From Caballeronia megalochromosomata (GTDB taxonomy: Bacteria; Pseudomonadota; Gammaproteobacteria; Burkholderiales; Burkholderiaceae), in the NCBI GenBank assembly GCA_001580565.1, contig LRBF01000269.1, positions 1 through 64,000 of the forward strand: a stretch of 64,000 nt of DNA, written 5' to 3'. The notes beneath the pieces were generated by a model. The model was not told the DNA's origin. It ran no database searches and saw only the letters and a program-made list of their open reading frames with translations. This document shows, one piece after another, positions 33,258 through 41,389 of this stretch (positions are counted from its first letter, which is position 1; the number at the start of each line of letters is the position of its first letter). A program made the position numbers and the translations under genes.

Positions 33258-34199
33258 ATGGACGAGCAAAAGATCGAAGGTCTCTGGACCCATTTGCACT
33301 GGCTGACCGTGCTGGCGGAACAAGGCAGTTACACGGCGGCGGCCGCGCGCCTGAATGTTTCCAAGGCGGCGATGAGCCAGCGCATCGCGGAGCTGGAGCG
33401 CGCGGCGGGCGTGCCGCTCGTCACGCGCACGACGCGCAGCGTGCGCTTCACGGAGGCGGGCCGCAGGCTCGTCGACGATACGCGCGAGCAGTACGAGCGC
33501 ATCGCGTCGAGTTTCCTCAGCGTGAAGGAGATGGCGGGCGTCGCGCGCGGCCTGATCCGCGTCACCTCGCCAATGGCCTTTTCACGGCAGCAGCTCGTGC
33601 CGCGTATGGCGGGATTTCTGCACGCGCATCCGGACGTGCGCGTGCAACTGGAGGCATCGGACAAGCTGAGCTCGATTGCGACCGAAGGCTTCGATCTCGC
33701 GGTGCGGCACAGCGCGCAGGTGCCGGATACGCATGTCGCGTGGAAGCTGTGCGATACGCATTCGGTAATCGTCGCGACGCGCGCGTACCTGAAACGGCGC
33801 GGCACGCCCACGACGCCCAACGATCTCGCCACGCACGATTGCCTTGTCTATCCGCGCCCGCAAGCGTCGAGCATCTGGTCGTTCGAGAGAAAGGGCGGTC
33901 GCAAGAGTTCGACCGGGCCTTATACGCTTGCGGTGAACGGGCCCTTTGCGGCGAACAACAGCGAAGTGCTGCGCGATGCCGCGCTCGACGATCTCGGCAT
34001 TGCATTGCTGCCGGACTTCACCGCGCAGGCCGCGGTGCAGGCGGGCAAGCTCGTCGTGCTGTTGCCGGAATGGCGTCCGGTCGGCGCATTCGCGGATCAG
34101 CTATTCGTCGTGCGGCCTTACGCGCCGCATGTTCCGCGCGCGGTCGCGCTTTTCATCGGATATCTGCGCGAGGCGTTTGCGGGCGGGTTTGCGCTTTGA
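33258..34199 (+). CDS. LysR-family regulator divergent from mmsA
   Basis: This 313-residue LysR regulator has the helix-turn-helix in SYTAAAARLNVSKAAMSQRI and an effector domain with TEGFDLAVRHSAQVPDTHVA. The branch resembles DhcR/CrgA-type regulators. The ATG at 33258 is favoured over a TTG at 33222 because the latter lies in the promoter palindrome and lacks a family-typical N-terminus. It is transcribed away from mmsA, and the shared 111-base region contains a dyad near its start, so control of mmsA and itself is expected. The effector could be a semialdehyde or its precursor, but this is a guess. Confidence 0.88.
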   Translation: MDEQKIEGLWTHLHWLTVLAEQGSYTAAAARLNVSKAAMSQRIAELERAAGVPLVTRTTRSVRFTEAGRRLVDDTREQYERIASSFLSVKEMAGVARGLIRVTSPMAFSRQQLVPRMAGFLHAHPDVRVQLEASDKLSSIATEGFDLAVRHSAQVPDTHVAWKLCDTHSVIVATRAYLKRRGTPTTPNDLATHDCLVYPRPQASSIWSFERKGGRKSSTGPYTLAVNGPFAANNSEVLRDAALDDLGIALLPDFTAQAAVQAGKLVVLLPEWRPVGAFADQLFVVRPYAPHVPRAVALFIGYLREAFAGGFAL

Positions 34200-34218
34200 T
34201 CAAACGTCCGTAAACGCA

Positions 34219-34248
34219 AAACGCGCCCGCTTTCAGGCGGGCGCGTTT
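34219..34248. terminator. bidirectional hairpin terminator
   Basis: AAACGCGCCCGC (34219-34230) pairs with GCGGGCGCGTTT (34237-34248), a perfect 12-bp stem with loop TTTCAG. It sits between convergent genes (lysR and the DUF4148 gene). T-runs lie on both sides of the stem, so it can end transcription in both directions. Confidence 0.75.
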
Positions 34249-34266
34249 CGTTATACGCCTTGCTGC

Positions 34267-34584
34267 TTAGTGATGCGCGAACGTCGGAAACACGTCGGTC
34301 TGAACCGCGTTGACACGCGCACCCGATTGCGCCGAACCGTCCGTCGCGCCGCCGAATGCGCTTTGCGTGGCGCCGTTTTGCGCTGCGACACGCGCTTCCG
34401 CGGCCTGAATGTCAGCGGGATACTTCGAGTCGCTGATCACGCCCGGGTTATAGCCTGCCTTTTCAAGTTGCACGATCTGCTCGCGGACTTCCGCGCGCGT
34501 CAAAGGCTGATTCGATTGCGCGAACGACGCGACCGGAGCGGCAAAAGCGAGAGCGACCGCTGCAATACCGATGAACTTGTTCAT
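34267..34584 (-). CDS. DUF4148 periplasmic protein
   Basis: This 105-residue protein has a signal peptide (IGIAAVALAFAAPVASFAQ) followed by a DUF4148 module (LTRAEVREQIVQLEKAGYNP). DUF4148 proteins are common in Burkholderia and Ralstonia, often in multiple copies, and no function is established. The rest of the protein is low complexity, rich in Ala, Gln and Gly. A 10-bp perfect inverted repeat lies 77-113 bases upstream of the start. Expression in the envelope is likely from the signal. There is no operon partner. Confidence 0.85.
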   Translation of the reverse strand: MNKFIGIAAVALAFAAPVASFAQSNQPLTRAEVREQIVQLEKAGYNPGVISDSKYPADIQAAEARVAAQNGATQSAFGGATDGSAQSGARVNAVQTDVFPTFAHH

Positions 34585-34660
34585 GATGCTTTCCTCCGTA
34601 CTGAAGTTTTGAATTGCCGCTCACGCTGCTGTGTTTGCTCGTTCGCGACCGTTGAAGAGA

Positions 34661-34697
34661 GTTTAGGTATCGCACGGCCTAGGGTAAATACCTAAAC
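34661..34697. repeat. perfect inverted repeat upstream of the DUF4148 gene
   Basis: GTTTAGGTAT (34661-34670) is exactly complementary to ATACCTAAAC (34688-34697) with a 17-base spacer that holds CCTAGGGTAAAT. It lies about 80 bases upstream of the DUF4148 start on the minus strand. The 27-base centre-to-centre distance and strong symmetry suggest a regulator site rather than a terminator. No matching regulator is recognisable. Confidence 0.45.
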
Positions 34698-34841
34698 GGC
34701 GAAATCACTTTTGGCGAAAAGCCGACTAATCGCGGCGAATGCAGTGCAAACCATTGCCTTGCGAATCGCCTATAACCAAGAACAGGGCGGCCGCTCTGAG
34801 CGGCTCATAGCACGAACGATCGTTTATTCAGGGGAAAGACC

Positions 34842-36071
34842 TTGAAACGAATCCTTGTGATCGGCGCAGGCTTCGCCGGTCTGTGGAGCGCGCTCTCGGC
34901 TGCGCGCAAGCTGGACGAACTCGATCACACCGATGAAGCCGAAGTCGCCATCGTCAATCCGGTGCCCTTTCACAGCGTGCGCGTGCGCAACTACGAGCAG
35001 CCGCTCGACCCGACGCTCGTGCAGCTCGACACCGTGCTCGGGCCCGCGGGCGTGCGGCTGATCCAGGCGAAGGCGACTGATATCGACAGCGCCAATCGGC
35101 GCGTGACGATCGAGCGCGAGGGCGCGTCCGAAACGCTCGACTACGACCGGTTGATTCTCGCTGCGGGCAGCGTGCTCGTGCGGCCGCCGATTCCGGGCCT
35201 CGAGCGCTTCTCGTTCGACGTCGATACCTACGCCGGCGCGTGCAAGCTGCAGGCGCATCTGCTCACGTTGCCCGCGCTGCCGGATACGCCGGGCCGCTAT
35301 ACGGCGGTGGTCGTCGGCGCGGGGTTGACCGGCATTGAACTCGCGGCGGAATTGCCCGCGCGGCTGAGCGAGATCGTCGCGGAAAGTGATCGCAACAAGG
35401 TGCGCGTCGTGCTCGCGGACCGTTCGGCGAAGATCGCGCAATCGATGGGCGGCGCGCAGCATGTCATCGAAGGCGCGCTCGAGACGCTCGCGGTCGAGAC
35501 GCGGGCCGGCGTGTCGCTGGAATCGCTCGACGGCCAGGGCGTGACCTTGCATGACGGAACCACGAGCGAGCGCATCGAAGCGGCGACGGTCGTCTGGTGC
35601 GGCGGCATGCATGCGAACGCGCTCGCGGCGCAACTGCCGGTCACGCTCGATCCGCTCGGGCGCGTGCCGGTCGATGGGTATCTGCGCGCGGAAGGCGTGC
35701 CGGGCGTGTTCGCGGCGGGCGACTGCGCGCGCATTCTGATCGACGGCACGCGGCCATCGGTGATGTCATGCCAGCATGGCCGGCCGATGGGACGTTACGC
35801 GGGCAACAACGCCGTCTGCGATCTCTTCGGGCTGGAGATGCTGCCGCTATCGATCGACTGGTACACGACCATTTGCGATCTCGGGCCGTGGGGCGCGGTG
35901 TACACGGAAGGCTGGGACAGGAAGCTCGTCTCCGAAGGCGAGACGGCGAAGGCGACGAAGCGCACAATCAATGGCGAGCGCATCTATCCGCCGAAAAACG
36001 GCACGCGCGAGGATATCTTTCGGGCGGCGGCGCCTGTCGTGCAAACGCCGCCGCCCACCGAACGCGGATAA
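34842..36071 (+). CDS. Type II NADH dehydrogenase-like FAD oxidoreductase
   Basis: This 409-residue two-dinucleotide-binding flavoprotein has the N-terminal FAD motif VIGAGFAGLWSA, the NAD(P)H motif VVVGAGLTGIELAAE near residue 165 and the FAD-ribityl motif GVFAAGDCAR near residue 290. The pattern matches the NDH-2/Ndh family (pyridine nucleotide-disulphide oxidoreductases without a disulphide); no redox-active CxxC is present. It probably passes electrons from NAD(P)H to quinone or another acceptor. The start is TTG with AGGGG 7 bases upstream. It is convergent with the aldolase gene (11 bases between stops). Confidence is good for family, modest for electron acceptor. Confidence 0.85.
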   Translation: MKRILVIGAGFAGLWSALSAARKLDELDHTDEAEVAIVNPVPFHSVRVRNYEQPLDPTLVQLDTVLGPAGVRLIQAKATDIDSANRRVTIEREGASETLDYDRLILAAGSVLVRPPIPGLERFSFDVDTYAGACKLQAHLLTLPALPDTPGRYTAVVVGAGLTGIELAAELPARLSEIVAESDRNKVRVVLADRSAKIAQSMGGAQHVIEGALETLAVETRAGVSLESLDGQGVTLHDGTTSERIEAATVVWCGGMHANALAAQLPVTLDPLGRVPVDGYLRAEGVPGVFAAGDCARILIDGTRPSVMSCQHGRPMGRYAGNNAVCDLFGLEMLPLSIDWYTTICDLGPWGAVYTEGWDRKLVSEGETAKATKRTINGERIYPPKNGTREDIFRAAAPVVQTPPPTERG

Positions 36072-36082
36072 GCGCGGGAGGA

Positions 36083-36985
36083 TCAGGCCTTCTTCACGGA
36101 CGCGTCGAAGATCTCGTCGATGGACTGTTCGAGCGTCTTGTCGAACTCGGCGTCGCTCATCGACTTCTTCAGTTCGTTGATGAGCGCGCGCGAGAAGCTC
36201 GCGATCATGCCGTGGTTCTGTTCGAGCTTCTTGCATGCGTCGCTGCGCGTATAGCCGCCCGACAGCGCGACGACACGCACGACACGCGGATGCTCGATCA
36301 GCGGACGATAGAAATCCGCCTCGTCGGGGATGGTCAGCTTGATCATCACCTTGCTCGATTCCGGCAGCGCGTCGAGGCCCTTGAGCAATTCGTCACGCAG
36401 AATCTTTTCCGCGCCCTTTTTGTCCGGGCTCTTGATCGAGACTTCGGGTTCGAGAATCGGCACGAGGCCATGCTTGATGATCTGCGCGCCCACTTCGAAC
36501 TGCTGCTTCGCCACTGCGGCGATGCCCTTCTCGTCGGCCTGATGAATCACCGAGCGCATTTTCGTGCCGAACACGCCGAGCTTCACGGCGCGCGCCAGGA
36601 GATCATCGAGACCGGGAATCGGCTTCATGACCTGAACGCCGTCGGTTTCGGCTTCGAGGCCCTTGTCGACCTTCAGGAACGGCACGATGCCACGGTCTTC
36701 CCACAGGAACGTGGGGACCGGCTTGCCTTCTGCTTCGCCGTCCATTGTGCGCTCGAATAGAATTGCACCGATCACCTTCTTGCCCGTGAACGACGGCGCG
36801 GTCATGATGCGCACGCGCATTTCATGCATCAGCTTGAACATTTCGGCGTCGCCGTTATATGCGTCTTCCGAAATTCCATATTGCCGCAGCGCGCCCGGCG
36901 TCGATCCGCCGCTCTGATCGAGAGCCGCGATGAAACCATCCTTCTCAGCCATTTGCGCGAGCATCTTTTCGTTAGCCACGTACAT
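36083..36985 (-). CDS. Class I fructose-bisphosphate aldolase
   Basis: This 300-residue protein belongs to the bacterial class I (Schiff-base) fructose-bisphosphate aldolase family. It begins with the family block MYVANEKM...AALDQSGGSTPGAL and contains KPVPTFLWEDRGIVPFLKVDKG and ILEPEVSIKSPDKK with the Schiff-base lysine region, then VALSGGYTRSDAC. It cleaves fructose 1,6-bisphosphate to DHAP and glyceraldehyde 3-phosphate. I favour the ATG at 36985; TTG at 37003 is the alternative. No glycolytic neighbours are present. It follows the convergent NDH-2-like gene closely. Confidence 0.9.
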   Translation of the reverse strand: MYVANEKMLAQMAEKDGFIAALDQSGGSTPGALRQYGISEDAYNGDAEMFKLMHEMRVRIMTAPSFTGKKVIGAILFERTMDGEAEGKPVPTFLWEDRGIVPFLKVDKGLEAETDGVQVMKPIPGLDDLLARAVKLGVFGTKMRSVIHQADEKGIAAVAKQQFEVGAQIIKHGLVPILEPEVSIKSPDKKGAEKILRDELLKGLDALPESSKVMIKLTIPDEADFYRPLIEHPRVVRVVALSGGYTRSDACKKLEQNHGMIASFSRALINELKKSMSDAEFDKTLEQSIDEIFDASVKKA

Positions 36986-37129
36986 TTCCTCCTCGAAGTT
37001 CAAACTCCGGACATGCGCGCATGCATAGTCCGGGCTTATGGTTCAGCTTCCTCAAGTGTAATGGTTTTGGCGCTCGCTCAAGGCGTGCAAATCCGCCATT
37101 CGTGCGCACAGGGGGCGCGAATGGGCTCT

Positions 37130-37151
37130 GGCCGTGCGTTGACGCACGGCC
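37130..37151 (-). terminator. hairpin after the small hypothetical gene
   Basis: GGCCGTGCG (37130-37138) pairs with CGCACGGCC (37143-37151) with loop TTGA, a perfect 9-bp GC-rich stem. It lies 15 bases beyond the stop of the minus-strand gene at 37166. No T-run follows, so Rho-independent function is uncertain. A second inverted repeat (CCGGAC at 37007-37012, GTCCGG at 37028-37033) lies closer to the aldolase start. Confidence 0.5.
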
Positions 37152-37165
37152 TGCGACGGACAGAC

Positions 37166-37576
37166 TCACGAAGCGGCGGAATTCAGATCCGCCGCGTTGC
37201 CGGACCGCCAGACGATGCTCAGGGCGCGGCGCAGCAAAGATGGCGCGCGTTCGAAATCGGTCGCTTGCGGCATTTGCGCATGATCGTTCGATGATTCCGC
37301 TATCACTTCGCTGACCGGCGCAGGTTCAGCTTCGATCGCTTCGGGCTCGGGAAGCGGCGCGAGTTTTTCGCGCGCATCGGCGCAACGCCGGTTGAGCACG
37401 CGGCGCATCTTGGGGTCGTCGATGAGCGCCTGCGCGGTCGCCATGCCGCGCTCGAATTGCAGTGCATAGGCGATGTCGGTGAAATCTTCGTAGCGGCCGC
37501 TGTCGGCCAGCTCGAACGCCAGTTCAAGCGTGCGCTGGCGTTTCCATGCGTCGAGATCGTCGTGGCCCGTGCTCAC
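37166..37576 (-). CDS. Hypothetical protein, 136 aa
   Basis: This 136-residue acidic, Ala/Glu-rich protein matches no family I recognise. It begins MSTGHDDLDAWKRQRTLELA and has helical segments to about residue 75 (FADIAYALQFERGM-like region and DDPKMRRVLNRRCADAREK), then a low-complexity Pro/Glu linker and an arginine-containing tail. It lacks a signal peptide or membrane helix, so it is likely cytoplasmic. It starts with GTG, preceded by GAGG. It is transcribed alone between the aldolase and the PBP4-like lipoprotein genes. Coding potential is supported by the start, codon usage and terminator. Function is unknown. Confidence 0.65.
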   Translation of the reverse strand: MSTGHDDLDAWKRQRTLELAFELADSGRYEDFTDIAYALQFERGMATAQALIDDPKMRRVLNRRCADAREKLAPLPEPEAIEAEPAPVSEVIAESSNDHAQMPQATDFERAPSLLRRALSIVWRSGNAADLNSAAS

Positions 37577-37883
37577 AGAGGTCCTCTTCTTCGCGATGAG
37601 GTGCTGAAGATGTTAGCCCGCGCCAAACGTTTTGCCGTTGTCGCGTCACAACAAGCAGACGAAAAGCGCTCATGAAATCCTACAAAAAGCGCTTGCCTAA
37701 AGCACTAAATTCGCGATAGTCCTCGCTTGACAAGGCCCGTGTAAGGTATTTAATTCACACACCCGCCCCTTTTTAAAATGGTGGACGGCCGCCGACATCT
37801 CCTGTCTGCGCAGTGAAGCAGTTTCGACGTAACGGATGTTCGCTCCGGTGTGGAGCGCGATGTGCCTTTATCGGAGCCGCGTC
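37577..37883. other. 307-base intergenic region with one promoter
   Basis: No gene is visible here. The region includes a sigma70-like promoter (37727-37754) for the next gene. It also contains a 7-bp inverted repeat (AAGCGCT at 37664-37670, AGCGCTT at 37688-37694) in an AT-richer stretch. The leader after the promoter is about 120 bases long, which leaves room for a regulatory element I cannot identify. Confidence 0.6.
37727..37754 (+). promoter_or_regulatory. sigma70-type promoter for the PBP4-like lipoprotein
   Basis: TTGACA (37727-37732) and TTTAAT (37749-37754) are separated by 16 bases. The -35 is a perfect consensus and the -10 matches five of six bases. It points toward the gene at 37884 and lies in the AT-rich part of the gap. 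Confidence 0.6.
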
Positions 37884-39550
37884 ATGAACCCGCTTTCAGG
37901 AAGTCCGGCACGCGTTGCCGCGCTTGTCTTTCGTTGCGCGCTCTCAGGCGCGTTCGTCGTATCGGTCGCCGGGTGCGGCGGTTCGGATTCGAACAATACG
38001 TCCGTCCCCGACGCCATCACCCAGATCATGAACAAGCCCATGTATCAGGGCTCGACGTGGGCGCTGCGCGTCGTCGACCTGAATTCGGGCGAGCTCATCT
38101 ACGACATGAATTCAAACGCACAGGTGTATGTCGCCTCGGTGCGCAAGCTCTTTTCGCTCGGCGCGGCGCTCGATCAGTTCGGCGCGGTGCACCAGTTCCA
38201 GACGCCGGTGTATCGCACCGGCACCGTCGATGCGAGCGGCACGCTCAACGGCAATCTCGTGCTCGTCGCGAGCGGCGATCTCTCGATGGGCGGCCGCACC
38301 AATCCCGACGGCTCGCTCGCGTGGACGAACTTCGACCACAACGAGGCCGACAATCTCGGCAACGCGCAGATCACCGCGCCCGATCCGCTCTACGGTTACA
38401 ACGGGATCGGGTCGCAGGTGGCCACGGCGGGCATCAAAAAGATCAACGGCGAAGTCGTGATCGACGACCGGCTCTTCGATCCCTTCGACTTCCGCGGCGA
38501 ATTTCAGGTGCGGCCGATCTTCGTGAACGACGACGTGGTCGACGTGATCATCGGCCAGGGCGGCTCGGGCGCCACGACGCCGGTGGGCTACCGACCAATA
38601 TCATCCGCGTTCACCGTGCAGTCCACGCTGATGACCTCCGGCGCGTTCACCCCCTACGCCGTCAAGCTCACGCCGTCATCGCCGACCTGCTTCGGCATGC
38701 TTCCCTGCGGCGGCGTGGTGAGCGGAACGATTCCCTCGGATTACGTGCCGCCGATCGTGCCCAGCTTTCCGTTGATCCAGACGTTCCGCATCACGCAGCC
38801 GTCGAACTATGCGCGCACGGTGCTCATCGAGGCGCTCGCGCGCGAGGGCGTGACCGTCACCGCACCGGCCGTGGAGCCCAATCCGGTGCAACTGCTGCCC
38901 GCGAAGAACTCGTATGCCGCGAACACGCGCGTCGCGCAACTCACGTCGCAGAACTACGGCGAATACGCCAAGTGGATTCTCAAGGTCAGCTACAACATCG
39001 GCGCGGACACGAGCCTGATGCTCTTCGGCGTCGCGAACAACGGCTCGACCACGCTCGATGCGGCGCTGGCCGCAGAGAACGCGAAGCTATCGAACGCGCC
39101 TTTCAACGTGCCGATGACCCAGACGCATTTCATCGACGGCAGCGGCGGCGGCGAAACGACGGCGACGCCGCTCGCGGTCATCACGATGTTGCGCGCGATG
39201 AACGGCCGTCCGGCTTTCCCGGCGTATCTGGATGCGCTGCCGTTCCTCGGCGTCGATGGCTCGCTCGCGAGCACGACCGCCTTCGAAAGCGATCCGACGC
39301 TCGCGGGCGCGAAAGGCAGGGTCTACGCGAAAAAACCGGCACCTACGCGGCCGGCACCGAACTTCCGAACGGTCAGGTACAGACGACGCTCAAGGGGCAG
39401 GCGCTCGCGGGATATATCGACGCGCAGAGCGGACGCCGGCTCGCGTTCGCGCTGGTGGTGAACAACGTGCCGATCGCCAACGTGCCCGACATCCTCAACG
39501 TCTTCAACGACCAGGGCACGATCGCGGCGACGATCTGGAAGCTGCAATGA
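37884..39550 (+). pseudogene. dacB: D-Ala-D-Ala carboxypeptidase/endopeptidase PBP4-like lipoprotein, frameshifted
   Basis: The protein has an S13 (PBP4/DacB) layout. It has a lipoprotein signal with lipobox SVAGC (Cys31), the nucleophile motif SVRK (Ser85, Lys88), a SYN motif in WILKVSYNIGAD and, after the shift, KTGTYAAGTELP as the third motif. The frame breaks at an A6 run (39330-39335). Reading on in the same frame gives an arginine-rich tail ending at 39461, while moving back one base restores KTGT and the C-terminus to 39550. One missing A explains it. Causes are a sequencing indel, a true mutation or -1 slippage on A6. The promoter, Shine-Dalgarno GGAG and ATG at 37884 are intact. If active, it trims cell-wall peptides. 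Confidence 0.75.
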
Positions 39551-39562
39551 GCCGCGCCGGGC

Positions 39563-40432
39563 TCACCACGCGCCCGCGAACGCCAGCACCGCGCGATTGA
39601 ACGCGCCGGGGCTGGCGGCGTTCATGCCGTGCGATGCGCCCGCGATCGTCTGACGCTCCGCGAACCCGATCCACTCTTCCAGCTTCTCGACGTTGTTGCG
39701 GAACATGCGCGGACTCTTCTGCCCGTCGATCAGCAAGGTGCGGCACTTGATGTCGCGCGCCGCCTCTTGCGTGTAGGCGGGCAAAGGATCGCGGAATTGC
39801 TTGGGCAGCGTGAGCGCGTTGTCGAGCGCCATGCGCCGGAAGCTCTCCGTGCTCTTCTTCCAGAAGCCCGGCATGCTGACCGAATCCACGAACATTTCCA
39901 GGCCCCGGTCGAATTCGCCCTGTTCGATCAGTTCGGCCACGCGTGCGCGCAGCGCGTTGGTCGCGGGCGGCAGCGTGGCGGGCACGGCCTGCGGCGTGGT
40001 TTGCAGCGGGCCGCCCGGATCGGCGAGCGTGAGCGTCTTCACGAGTCGCGGATATTCGCGCGCCAGATGAAACGCGATACAGCCGCCGCGCGAATGCCCG
40101 ACGAGATGCACCGGCGCGAGATCGAGCGACGCGATGAACTCCGCCATTTCCGCCACGTGCGTTTCCCAGCCGAATTCGCCCTGCACGAAGGCATCGACGG
40201 CGGGCCAGTAATGCGACAGGCTCGGCGCGATGCACCGAAACTGCTTCGCAAGCGGGAGAATCTGCGCGTTCCAGTAACGGTAGTCGCACAGAGAGCCGTG
40301 CACGAAGACGAGCGGCTCGCCCTCGCCGCACTCGACATACGGCACCGACACCCCTGACGCCGTCGTGGCGAACGACGGTTCAGGCAGGCCCTGCACAGCG
40401 GTGAGTACGGAAAGATCGGTTCGCGCGTTCAT
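39563..40432 (-). CDS. Alpha/beta hydrolase
   Basis: This 289-residue protein has the alpha/beta hydrolase fold. The nucleophile elbow GHSRGG (Ser about residue 113) and the oxyanion stretch VFVHGSLCDYRYW near residue 45 are clear; the catalytic Asp is probably in TLLIDGQKSP and the His in GASHGMNAASP. No specific subfamily is recognisable; esterase, lactonase and dehalogenase relatives are all possible. It is convergent with the frameshifted PBP4 gene (12 bases between stops) and divergent from a LysR gene, which may regulate it. Confidence 0.82.
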   Translation of the reverse strand: MNARTDLSVLTAVQGLPEPSFATTASGVSVPYVECGEGEPLVFVHGSLCDYRYWNAQILPLAKQFRCIAPSLSHYWPAVDAFVQGEFGWETHVAEMAEFIASLDLAPVHLVGHSRGGCIAFHLAREYPRLVKTLTLADPGGPLQTTPQAVPATLPPATNALRARVAELIEQGEFDRGLEMFVDSVSMPGFWKKSTESFRRMALDNALTLPKQFRDPLPAYTQEAARDIKCRTLLIDGQKSPRMFRNNVEKLEEWIGFAERQTIAGASHGMNAASPGAFNRAVLAFAGAW

Positions 40433-40537
40433 GGATTTGCTCCTTTGATGCGACTATGCGCCGCACTGCACCAAAAGAAAAACGCATAATTTTGATAGAA
40501 TCGTTCAGATTTTCTGATACCAAACGGTCGTTCACCC

Positions 40538-41389
40538 ATGAAAGCGCTCGATCTGGATGTCCTTTCGATGATCGTCGCCGTCGCGGATACCGGCAATATC
40601 AGCCGCGCCGCGGAGCTCGTGCATCGCTCGCAATCGGCGGTGAGCATGCAGATCAAGACGCTGGAAACCGCGCTCGGCAAGCCGCTTTTCGTGCGCAAGC
40701 CGCGCAGCGTGGTGCCGACGCAGGACGGCGAGGTGCTGCTCACCTACGCGCGCCGCATGATCGCGCTGCGCGACGAGGCGTGGGCGGCGGTCGTGCGGCC
40801 CGACGTGACCGGGCGCGTGGTGATCGGCGTGCCGGACGATTACGCGTCGTCGCTGTTTCCGCCCATCCTCAAGAAATTCTCCGTCACCTATCCGAAGGTA
40901 GAAATTCAGGTGGTCGGCCTGCCGAGCCTCGCGCTCGCGCCGATGGTGAAAGACGGCACGGTCGATCTCGTCTGCGCGACGCGCGTGAAGGGCCTGTCCG
41001 GCGAATTCCTGCGCCACGAGCCGATGGTCTGGGCCGCCGCGCCCGGCGCGACCGAAATCTGGAAGGAACGGCCCTTGCCGATCGCCGTGTTCCTGCCGGG
41101 CAGCGTCGCCCGCGAGAACGCGATCCGGAGTCTCGAGCGCGCGCGCATCGGCTATCGCACGTCGTATGAAAGCCCGAGCCTGCTCGGTCTCCTGACCATG
41201 GCCGAAGCCGGCCTCGCCGTGACGCCGCTCGCCAAATGCGCGGTGCCGTCGCATTTCACGCTGCTCGGGCCGGCGCAAGGTCTGCCCGATATCGGCACGC
41301 TCGAAGTGGTGCTCGCGCGCAGCGCCGCGTCCAGACGCCCGCCCTGCGACTTTCTCGCGGAACGCATCATGGCCGAGTTGCGGCGCTGA
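40538..41389 (+). CDS. LysR-family regulator, LrhA/HexA-like
   Basis: This 283-residue LysR protein has an N-terminal helix-turn-helix (AELVHRSQSAVSMQIKTLE) and an effector domain with GRVVIGVPDDYASSLFPPIL, a phrase typical of LrhA/HexA-like regulators of motility and virulence. It is divergent from the alpha/beta hydrolase gene with 105 bases between starts. The 3' end overlaps the convergent squalene/phytoene synthase gene by 23 bases, so the two tails are antisense to each other. Function in this organism is unknown. Confidence 0.87.
   Translation: MKALDLDVLSMIVAVADTGNISRAAELVHRSQSAVSMQIKTLETALGKPLFVRKPRSVVPTQDGEVLLTYARRMIALRDEAWAAVVRPDVTGRVVIGVPDDYASSLFPPILKKFSVTYPKVEIQVVGLPSLALAPMVKDGTVDLVCATRVKGLSGEFLRHEPMVWAAAPGATEIWKERPLPIAVFLPGSVARENAIRSLERARIGYRTSYESPSLLGLLTMAEAGLAVTPLAKCAVPSHFTLLGPAQGLPDIGTLEVVLARSAASRRPPCDFLAERIMAELRR

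Noticed and set aside
34790..34804. Short GC hairpin (GCCGCT-CTG-AGCGGC) before the NDH-2-like gene
   Set aside because: Six-bp stem with 3-base loop and no T-run or regulatory context; likely chance in GC-rich DNA.
37836..39461. Reading the PBP4-like gene as a complete 541-codon protein
   Set aside because: The last 40 residues in that frame are arginine-rich nonsense and lack KTGT, while the true continuation lies one base back.
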